Positions 56,864 to 64,000 of a stretch of DNA of 64,000 nucleotides are shown piece by piece (positions within the stretch are counted from its first letter, which is position 1; the number at the start of each line of letters is the position of its first letter). The DNA is taken from positions 3,534,001 through 3,598,000 of the forward strand of contig OU342630.1 in assembly GCA_910589415.1 (NCBI GenBank), in the 5' to 3' direction. The DNA comes from Malachius bipustulatus (lineage: Eukaryota; Arthropoda; Insecta; Coleoptera; Melyridae). The notes beneath the pieces were generated by a model, which saw nothing but the letters and a program-made list of their open reading frames with translations, ran no database searches and was not told the DNA's origin. Both the position numbers and the translations under genes were made by a program.

Positions 56864-57249
56864 TCAGTTCAAGGTGAGTGAGCATCACGAAAATACGTGT
56901 TCCGATCTCACTGTGAATAAAACAAAGTTTCAGAGTGAATGAGTGATACTATAAAGCTAATTCATATACTGTTACACAGAACTAATAGTGCCCTAGGCCA
57001 AACGATAGTTAAAAATCCTTTAATGTAACTAAAAGTGCAGATAAATAGAACTATTTAGTGTAAAACCTGCCAATAATAATATACAAGAAACCTACTACTT
57101 ATCAAGTGTCAGGAAGATAACAGCGTGATCCGATAAATCGGCCGCATAAAGTATAAAATATTATGATGAAGGAAAAAAGGTACACAGCTGATTATTCTAT
57201 TTATTAATTTACTAATAAGAAACAATAAATCGGACTCCTGTTAAACAGG

Positions 57250-58578
57250 ATGTCCCACAGCAACCCAAAACTTAGTGAAATCCAATCAATGCCTGCAACA
57301 ATGTCTCAGTCTCAACAACCAAATACAACCCTAAACTACTCTCAAGCCGTAAGTAAGGCACCCAAAATTAGCTACTCTTTCCCTAAGAAAGAACAAGCCG
57401 TGATACTCAATGCCATAGAAGACCTTAAACTGCTGGACTATGTAACTGCTGTCGGAAAAATCATTGGAGCCAAAAACATAATCTTCGCGTCAAGAATATC
57501 TAATAATCGCATGTGCATGTACCTTATCAATGTTAGCTATGTGGATGATTTAGTCAGTAACCATAAAACGGTACACATAAACGGACATAATGTCAATGTT
57601 CGTCGCCTCATAACGCCTGCAAATAGAATAATCCTCTCAAATGTGTGCCCGACCATCCCACACGAACCTTTGGAAGAAGCAATAAAAAAATTAGGCCTCC
57701 AAACTGTATCACCTGTCTCTTTCCTCCGAGCAGGCCTCCAAGAATCAGAGTTCAACCACATTCTTAGTTTCCGGCGTCAAATATATGTACAAACCGACCC
57801 AGACCTGGAAATCCCACCATCTATTTTAGTAGAACACGACAACACAAGTTACCGTATATTTCTTACATCGGATGATCTGACATGCTTTCTCTGCAAGAAA
57901 ACCGGTCATATTGCAAAAAGGTGCCCTAATCAATCAAACATTCAAAATATGCAAACAGAGTCTACTGAAGAAAATGACAATATTTCAGATAACGAAGATA
58001 ACGATAACCGCAGCAATAAAGAACACCAAGCTCCAACCAAAGTCACGCGACCAACACAAGAAGGAGACACACTCTTCCTCACCCCTCAAATACCCATAAA
58101 ACAAGTAAAAAGAACTGCAACCACCATATCAGATACCTCCAAAGACAGAAAACAAGACCCTACAGGAACAGAAGACACGACATCTCCAGGCGCCAATATC
58201 ATCAATGAATTAATGAAACAAAAACCTAAGAGGATGAGGAGAAGTGACTCAAACACAAGCTCACACTGTCCAATTGAAACAACGATCGAATCTGCGAGAG
58301 AACAATATGAAAACAACAAACCTACCACCATGCTATCCTTCAATGAAATCACTGCTTTTCTAGATAACGTCACAGGAAGCCCTGACCCTCTTAGCATTGC
58401 GCTAGAATATACAGATAGCACCGAAAACCTCTTAGAGTCTCTCATGAGAATATACCCACTACTAGACAACAAAAGTATCAAAAACAGAATCACACGCATC
58501 AAGAAGAAAATTAACAAACAAATATGCGGAGATGAGCAGAGTGGAATGGACACAGACTGTTCCCAAAGTAGTTACTAA
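57250..58578 (+). CDS. LINE ORF1 protein (nucleic-acid-binding, Gag-like)
   Basis: A 442-codon intact frame. The N-terminal 40 residues are polar and disordered. The middle (about 50-215) contains a conserved RRM-like region (VTAVGKIIGAKNIIFASRIS, then RRLITPANRIILSNVCPTIP). A CCHC zinc knuckle CFLCKKTGHIAKRC follows at about residues 217-230. The C-terminal half is acidic and Ser/Thr-rich with a basic KPKRMRR patch. It coats LINE RNA to form the ribonucleoprotein. It ends 116 bp before the open ORF2 frame. ATG 57250 is chosen because the frame and the RNP domain follow it directly; MPAT at 57292 is an alternative. Confidence 0.9.
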   Translation: MSHSNPKLSEIQSMPATMSQSQQPNTTLNYSQAVSKAPKISYSFPKKEQAVILNAIEDLKLLDYVTAVGKIIGAKNIIFASRISNNRMCMYLINVSYVDDLVSNHKTVHINGHNVNVRRLITPANRIILSNVCPTIPHEPLEEAIKKLGLQTVSPVSFLRAGLQESEFNHILSFRRQIYVQTDPDLEIPPSILVEHDNTSYRIFLTSDDLTCFLCKKTGHIAKRCPNQSNIQNMQTESTEENDNISDNEDNDNRSNKEHQAPTKVTRPTQEGDTLFLTPQIPIKQVKRTATTISDTSKDRKQDPTGTEDTTSPGANIINELMKQKPKRMRRSDSNTSSHCPIETTIESAREQYENNKPTTMLSFNEITAFLDNVTGSPDPLSIALEYTDSTENLLESLMRIYPLLDNKSIKNRITRIKKKINKQICGDEQSGMDTDCSQSSY

Positions 58579-58599
58579 TTAAACATCTTCAAATTAAAA

Positions 58600-58693
58600 T
58601 TTCCACATTCATTCTTCAGTGGAATATTAGAAATATGACTAGAAATATGATTAGAATATATAATATGAAATATGGAATAATTCAGTGGAATAA
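58600..58693. repeat. short duplication disrupting the ORF2 start
   Basis: TTCAGTGGAAT occurs at about 58615 and again at about 58681. Between them lie imperfect repeats of TAGAAATATGA/TAGAATATATAA. The endonuclease opening motif is thus duplicated and the second copy shifts frame into TAA 58691-58693. Confidence 0.65.
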
Positions 58694-61600
58694 GATAACA
58701 ACTTAGAAAACTTACAAGCAATTCTCAAAGAGAACAATTATGATATAGTCTCACTTCAAGAAACCAATTTCAAAAATAACCCCTGCCCATCAAAAGGTTT
58801 CAACTGTTATCATAAAAATCGCCAAGAGAGCAACAAAGCAAGCGGAGGGGTAGCCACATATGTAAGACAAACACTCCACTCCAAAGAAATAAATCTAGTA
58901 ACACGACTTGAAGCAGTAGCTGTTAGAATCGAATCACTACAAAATTTCACCCTCCTCAATATCTACCTGCCAAACAGCCAAGCAGTGGAAGAAAATGACT
59001 TGCAACACCTGCTCAACCAAATTCCACCCCCGTGTATTATAATCGGAGATATAAATGCACACAACATCATATGGGGCTCTGAACACACTGACCCTCGAGG
59101 TAAAATGATAGAGAGGCTTCTAGATGTTAATAACCTCTCATTATTAAATACTGGAGCTCAGACACGCTTCAATGCTTTCAACGGGAAATTCTCTGCCATA
59201 GACCTATCAATATCCGATCCAACGCTAACCCCGTATCTAACCTGGGAAACATATGACCACCTATATGGAAGCGATCATTTCCCAATCAAAATCCACCATT
59301 TAGGCCACTCCAGACAAACAGAAGCTCAGCAATCGCAATCCTGGAATCTCAAACAAGTAAACTACTCCCAATACTCAAAACACCTAGAACACCTTTTCTC
59401 AGAGATCCCAAACACATCAAGTATCGACGAAAAAGTGGAACATTTTGAAACAATGATCCTACGTGCTGCAACAGAAACAATCAAAAAATTCAGGCCCCCA
59501 AGCAGATATAAGAGCCTACCCTGGTGGAACAGAGACTGCACAGAAGCAGTTACAAAATCAAAGAAATCTTTTTACAGATACAAAAAACACAAAACACCCG
59601 AAAATTTAGATGAATTCAAAAGACTACGAGCCGAAGCAAGATATATCCTAAAAACCAGCAAAAGAAACTCGTGGAGAGAGTATGTATCGGGAATAACGAC
59701 CACTACACCCATAACAGAAGTATGGAAAAGGATCAGAAAAATCAAGGGAATCAATAAAATGAGCAACATCCAACACCTGACCTCTAATGATGTAGTATAC
59801 TCCTCAAACTCGGACATCGCCAATATCTTGGGAGAACAATTTCAAAAAGCAGCAAGCAGTAGAAACTACGACAACAACTTCCTAGAAAAAAAAGGACAAG
59901 AAGAGTCAGAAAAAATAATCCATACTGACGAAATGCATCTCCCTATCAATGCCCCACTCACCAGTAAGGAATTAGAAAATGCCTTAGGCTCGGTAAATAA
60001 CAGCTCCCCTGGCCCTGATAATATCCCATATGCCTTTCTTCAAAATCTACCACTACAAGCAAGAGCCTATCTGCTAGACTTATACAACAACATATGGACA
60101 AACCAAGTCTTTCCTAGAAGATGGTCTGAGTCAACAATCCTGCCAATATTAAAACCTGGAAAACAAGTAAATAGGGCGAGTTCTTATCGACCCATCTCCC
60201 TAACTTGTACAATGTGCAAACTCCTAGAAAAGATTATCAACAATAGGCTAATGTATCACCTGGAACGAGAAAATCTCCTGAATCCATATCAAAATGGATT
60301 CAGAAAACATCGCTCAACCCAGGATAGTATCATAGATCTCGAATCTAATATACATGAAGCTTTCACAAACAAGTCAAAGATATTGGCGGTATTCTTCGAC
60401 ATAGAAAAAGCATATGATCTAACCTGGAGATACCCCATTATACGACAACTACGGGATTGGGGCTTACAAGGAAATCTCACAGCATTCGTAGCTAACTTCC
60501 TGAAGGAAAGATCATTCCAAGTAAAAGCAAATAGCTGCATATCAAGAAAATTTACCCAAGAAAACGGAATACCCCAAGGATCTGTGCTCAGCGTCACATT
60601 ATTTCTCATAGCAGTTAACAATATATTTGAACAAGTACAATCGCCTATTAAAATTAATCTATACGCAGATGACATTGTTATATATACCAAAGGAAAAAAC
60701 ATCCAACAACTAAAACAACACATTCAAACCGCTGTTGGAAATCTAGAAGAGTGGTCCAGTAACACTGGCTTCAAGTTCTCGCCTGAAAAAACCAAATGTA
60801 TCCTCTTTTCAAAACACTCTAGACAGACAAGACAACTTCCGATTATATTATACGGCCAGCAACTAGAATACGTATCAATCATAAAACATCTAGGCGTATA
60901 CTTTGACGATAAATTATCATGGAGAAAACATATCCAAGACCTAAAGTTCACATGTAATAATATCCTAAATCTGATGAAAACCATTGCGAGCAATGACTGG
61001 GGAGCGGACACAAACTCTCTTATTAAAATATACAGATCATTAATTAGATCCAGAATAGACTATGGACTCATATCGTATTCTACGGCAAGCAACAAACTAT
61101 TAAAAACCATTAAATCCATAGAGAACTCAGCCCTAAGAATTGCTCTTGGCGCTTATAGAACAAGTCCAACAGAAAGTCTACACTGCCTAGCAAGTGAACT
61201 GCCCTTATCCCACAGAGTATACCAACAGGCACTAATATATGCAGCAAAGCTGTCCTCAAACCCAAAAAACCCATATAACAAGAATACCTTCTCTGTCAAA
61301 TACAAAAACATACTACTTCAGAAGAACAGAGATCTGCCTCTATACGAGAGAATAAGAAGAATAACCTCTGACCTGAATATCACGATCCCTGACCTCGCAA
61401 TAGATAGAAGCATAGCCCCATGGAACTCGCCACATCTGAAAGTAAACCTCCAGCTAACCTCCTATCCAAAAAAGCAAACACACCCTCAAATAATCAAGAG
61501 AGAACTGCTCTCTGTTCTCTCCCCCTACAGCGAAGAGCAGACAATATATACAGACGCCTCCAAAAGTGGAAGTGGTGGAATAGGCATAATAACTTGTACA

Positions 61601-62338
61601 GAAACAATAAAAAAGAAACTGCCAGATCAATGTAGCAATTTCACTGCAGAACTATATGCATTATTAGAAGGCCTAAAATATATTGCAAAACACCCAAAAG
61701 AGAGATACGTTATATGCACGGATTCACTGAGTTCCCTACATGCGATCAAATCTAACAACCCTAGTAGCAAGTTGGTAAACCAAATAAAAGTAAAAGCAGC
61801 AGAAATATTAACAAGTATCGACCTCCTGTTTGTTTATACACCATCCCACATCGGAATAACAGGAAACGAAAAAGCAGACCGAGCCGCAAAAGAAGCAAGC
61901 AAACTTGAGACAACTGAAGACGCCATCGAAAACGACACAGACTTCAAAGAGCATATAAAATCAACTATAATAAACAACTGGGACACAGCATGGAACAACA
62001 GCTCATCAAAGCTTAGGAAAATAAAGAACAAACTAAAAACTCAGCTCCCACTGCCAGAAAACAGAAGAGACCAAGTCGTCATATCCAGACTAAGAATAGG
62101 ACACACCAGATTTACCCATGAACACCTCTTGAAGAAACAGGATGCCCCAATCTGTGAACCCTGCAACGCCCCACTCACAGTCAAACACATAATGGGAAAC
62201 GAATGCACCACTCGTAAACACCAAGGGTACCTATCAAACCACGGTACAAATCCAATGGAACTACTACTGACAACGAAAGAAGGAATCCTGGCCACAATCC
62301 AATACATGAAAAACACAAATCTCTACAATAGTACTTAA
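58694..62338 (+). CDS. LINE ORF2 (endonuclease-RT-RNase H), 5' end disrupted
   Basis: An open frame of about 1214 codons with no stop; its first ATG is 58985, but the APE-type endonuclease starts earlier (DIVSLQETNF near 58742, GGVATYVRQ, GDINAHN near 59045, SDHFPI near 59273). RT has NSSPGPDNIPYAF near 60000, FFDIEKAYD near 60400, GIPQGSVLS and the catalytic YADD near 60661. RNase H has YTDASKSGSGG near 61549, ELYALLEGL, TDSLSS and GNEKADRAAKE. A C-terminal C-x2-C-x8-H-x4-C lies near 62155-62205. Just upstream, the natural start region (LQWNIRN near 58615) is separated by a short AT-rich duplication with a TAA at 58691, so this copy has lost its N-terminus. Confidence 0.9.
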   Translation, partial: DNNLENLQAILKENNYDIVSLQETNFKNNPCPSKGFNCYHKNRQESNKASGGVATYVRQTLHSKEINLVTRLEAVAVRIESLQNFTLLNIYLPNSQAVEENDLQHLLNQIPPPCIIIGDINAHNIIWGSEHTDPRGKMIERLLDVNNLSLLNTGAQTRFNAFNGKFSAIDLSISDPTLTPYLTWETYDHLYGSDHFPIKIHHLGHSRQTEAQQSQSWNLKQVNYSQYSKHLEHLFSEIPNTSSIDEKVEHFETMILRAATETIKKFRPPSRYKSLPWWNRDCTEAVTKSKKSFYRYKKHKTPENLDEFKRLRAEARYILKTSKRNSWREYVSGITTTTPITEVWKRIRKIKGINKMSNIQHLTSNDVVYSSNSDIANILGEQFQKAASSRNYDNNFLEKKGQEESEKIIHTDEMHLPINAPLTSKELENALGSVNNSSPGPDNIPYAFLQNLPLQARAYLLDLYNNIWTNQVFPRRWSESTILPILKPGKQVNRASSYRPISLTCTMCKLLEKIINNRLMYHLERENLLNPYQNGFRKHRSTQDSIIDLESNIHEAFTNKSKILAVFFDIEKAYDLTWRYPIIRQLRDWGLQGNLTAFVANFLKERSFQVKANSCISRKFTQENGIPQGSVLSVTLFLIAVNNIFEQVQSPIKINLYADDIVIYTKGKNIQQLKQHIQTAVGNLEEWSSNTGFKFSPEKTKCILFSKHSRQTRQLPIILYGQQLEYVSIIKHLGVYFDDKLSWRKHIQDLKFTCNNILNLMKTIASNDWGADTNSLIKIYRSLIRSRIDYGLISYSTASNKLLKTIKSIENSALRIALGAYRTSPTESLHCLASELPLSHRVYQQALIYAAKLSSNPKNPYNKNTFSVKYKNILLQKNRDLPLYERIRRITSDLNITIPDLAIDRSIAPWNSPHLKVNLQLTSYPKKQTHPQIIKRELLSVLSPYSEEQTIYTDASKSGSGGIGIITCTETIKKKLPDQCSNFTAELYALLEGLKYIAKHPKERYVICTDSLSSLHAIKSNNPSSKLVNQIKVKAAEILTSIDLLFVYTPSHIGITGNEKADRAAKEASKLETTEDAIENDTDFKEHIKSTIINNWDTAWNNSSSKLRKIKNKLKTQLPLPENRRDQVVISRLRIGHTRFTHEHLLKKQDAPICEPCNAPLTVKHIMGNECTTRKHQGYLSNHGTNPMELLLTTKEGILATIQYMKNTNLYNST

Positions 62339-62482
62339 TGTAAATACATAATATCTAAAATAACCGAAATGTAGCTAACATAAATGTATAAGTTAAACAT
62401 AAGTATGAGAATGTAACCACACCGCTAATAACTCTCTAGTAGTTGAAGCGGAATTTTCTTTAAATAAAAAAAAAAAAAAAAA
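62339..62482 (+). other. LINE 3' UTR and A-rich tail
   Basis: Short UTR ending TTTAAATAAA and about 18 A. No structured motif recognised. Confidence 0.75.
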
Positions 62483-62490
62483 GTGTTAAA

Positions 62491-63475
62491 AAAATTGAAG
62501 TTGTGCATTAATAGGTGGTCGTTGGGAAAATATAGTGTACATTACTTGTGTGGAAAGTGTCATTTCACACTGGTGGGATTGTCGTAGTCGACTGGCGCCT
62601 TGTACCTACAATAAAAATCTTCCATTCGTGTAATGTATGTAATGTAATGTAATGTAATATACTATTATTTGCAAGATATGATTAAAAACAAACTTACCAA
62701 TCATTTCCAGTTTTTGCAACATTTTGTCTTTTCCTGCCAGTTTGGTGTGGTTTAGGTTCGGCGACCATATTTACATCTGAAACAAACAAAGCTTGATAAA
62801 TTACAGTTCGAACGAGATACAAGTGCTTACTTGCGAAATATAATAGATACAGAAGGTTAAACTGATTAATTAGTTTTGTTTGTGGAAAATTGGCTTACTA
62901 AAAAAATTATTTCATTAAAATGCACCCACCAGCAGCAGGTATCACAGTTATAATTATTGTTAATTTAAAAATTGTATTTGGATGTTTTGGTTCAGCTGGT
63001 TACTCTTCATGTAAAATAGTTATTAAAACTACGCTAAGTAGTAAGTCTCCTTTTTAAAAAATGTATACACAGGATGTGCGGCAGAGTGGTGATGTTAAAA
63101 AAATTCAACATTTGAAAATCTAATTTAATGTTCAAAAAAATTGCCAGTTGAAATATAGCTTCATTGAGATAAGATTTTTTGCTATCCTTACCTCTCTTTT
63201 GTATAAAAAAAAACTCTTAACTATCATGAATAAAATATTTTTTACGAAATTCCGTACGTCTGCGAATTAACCGAAAGACCCAGTAATATGCAGATATGAT
63301 GTAAGAGGAATAATGGGAGAATCACTCTTTCACTCACATCCCCTGTAGGCGAATATCCTAAAGATCAGACATTAGGTCGATAATATTATAGTGGTGTGAG
63401 AAAAATAGCGTAGGTATTTGTTATATTGGAACTATTCCGCTTGTGGAACAGACTGTTCCGGTTGGTGCGTTTATA
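62491..63475. other. AT-rich spacer with TAATG microsatellite
   Basis: About five TAATG units at 62631-62657. No gene recognised. Confidence 0.5.
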
Positions 63476-64000
63476 CAGGGTGAGTCCCCTAAGATGGAAA
63501 GCTCGATTACATCTACACCATTAAAGATATCGAAATGAACCAAAAAGTGTTGTAAATGGGAGGGTAAAGTGCAGTTTGTAAAATTATTTACAGATACACA
63601 GGATGGCCCAATATCGCTGTACGCCATACAACCTTGTTATTTTAAATAGGACACCCTATATATTATTACATCTTCAGATTTTTTGAGGAAAGTAAAAAAG
63701 AATGGTTTGTAAAGTTGAAGTTTGTAATGAACAATTTATCAGTTATAAATTAATGAAAATCACGATTTTCCATTTTCAAAGCAGCTTATATTGAAAACGG
63801 CTCAAGATATGGGCAAACGGCTCACATGTCCCTATCAGAAATTTTCATCCGGTGTCCTATTGGATGGATGAAATTTTTATACAGAGTAGTAAAAAGTTTG
63901 ATTATTTTTATCACCCGGTATAGAAATTTCAGCTACATGATAGGATACCAAATGAAAAATTGAGATAGGAACATGTAAGCCGTTTTCCTCTATCTTGAGG
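63476..64000. mobile_element. foldback element, cut by the window end
   Basis: Starts CAGGGTGAGTCCCCTAAGAT. From about 63795 it shows the family core as an inverted repeat: CAAACGGCTCACATGTCCCT on one side and AGGAACATGTAAGCCGTTTT on the other, around ATTTTTATACAGAGTAGT. The right end lies beyond 64000. Confidence 0.7.

Larger units (their letters stand above)
56864..62482 (+). mobile_element. full-length I/Nimb-type LINE
   Basis: Begins TCAGTTC at 56864, the initiator-like start of many insect LINEs with internal promoters, and ends in an A-rich tail (62461-62482). GTGTTAAA flanks both ends (56856-56863 and 62483-62490), extending to 12 bp if the preceding A run is counted. Two ORFs follow a 386-bp leader: a nucleocapsid-like ORF1 and an ORF2 with endonuclease, reverse transcriptase, RNase H and a CCHC motif. 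The RNase H places it in the I group rather than Jockey. Confidence 0.92.

Noticed and set aside
57537..62316. Minus-strand frames opposite the LINE ORFs
   Set aside because: Shadows of ORF1 and ORF2, whose domains and order leave no doubt about the coding strand.
1..64000. tRNA genes, rRNA, CRISPR arrays, bacterial operons
   Set aside because: No cloverleaf with A/B boxes, no rRNA core sequence and no regularly spaced direct repeats were seen; splice-type signals, LINEs and errantivirus env indicate an insect nuclear genome.

Overview
This window is insect-like, AT-rich, repeat-dominated DNA. That rests on the element families present: an errantivirus-type Ty3/gypsy element with env, a BEL/Pao element, an I-type LINE with RNase H, piggyBac, Tc1/mariner, hAT and Harbinger copies, and many CAGGGTGTCCC-ended foldback elements. 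I cannot name the species. No convincing complete host gene is visible; three GC-richer, exon-like pieces (about 4.85-5.46, 26.18-26.57 and 38.40-38.66 kb) are the only host-gene candidates. No tRNA, rRNA or CRISPR was seen.

Layout, 0-24.6 kb. 1-1.94 kb is LTR/UTR-like sequence with hairpin repeats. 2.23-3.59 kb is a decayed PIF/Harbinger element with a hAT-type MITE (8-bp TSD) inside its transposase. 3.99-4.15 kb is a TTA-flanked MITE. 5.56-13.03 kb is a complete errantivirus-like provirus with 259-bp LTRs that look identical, TACA target duplications, and gag, pol and env; pol and env are each broken by one frameshift. 13.36-20.33 kb is a BEL/Pao element on the minus strand (388-bp LTRs, ATCCC TSD) with broken gag-pol, interrupted in pol by a 602-bp piggyBac-type element (TTAA TSD) that still carries the transposase C-terminal cysteine-rich domain. 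20.3-23.7 kb is sparse, with a possible copia-like LTR end and a 19-bp tandem array just upstream of a TATA box. 23.7-24.55 kb is a foldback element.

Layout, 24.6-45.2 kb. 25.15-31.11 kb is a giant imperfect palindrome whose right arm is split by a 1.2-kb TIR element and by a dead minus-strand LINE fragment. 33.0-37.1 kb is a nest: a Crypton-like 5' end, then a piggyBac transposase gene split by a 2.35-kb long-TIR mariner-like element (TA TSD), itself carrying a 505-bp hAT element (8-bp TSD), then a second Crypton-like 5' end. 40.1-45.2 kb holds three more inverted-repeat elements, including a 1.39-kb TA-flanked element packed with copies of a GGCGTAAG motif.

Layout, 45.2-64 kb. 45-55 kb is mostly unassigned AT-rich DNA. 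At 55.24-55.95 kb an inverted-repeat, Penelope-like segment contains a well-formed hammerhead ribozyme (55640-55703), probably the most interesting single object here. 56.86-62.48 kb is a full-length I/Nimb-type LINE with a target duplication of 8 to 12 bp. The window ends inside another foldback element. The nesting gives a relative order: in each case the inserted element is younger than its host, and the gypsy copy looks youngest by LTR identity.
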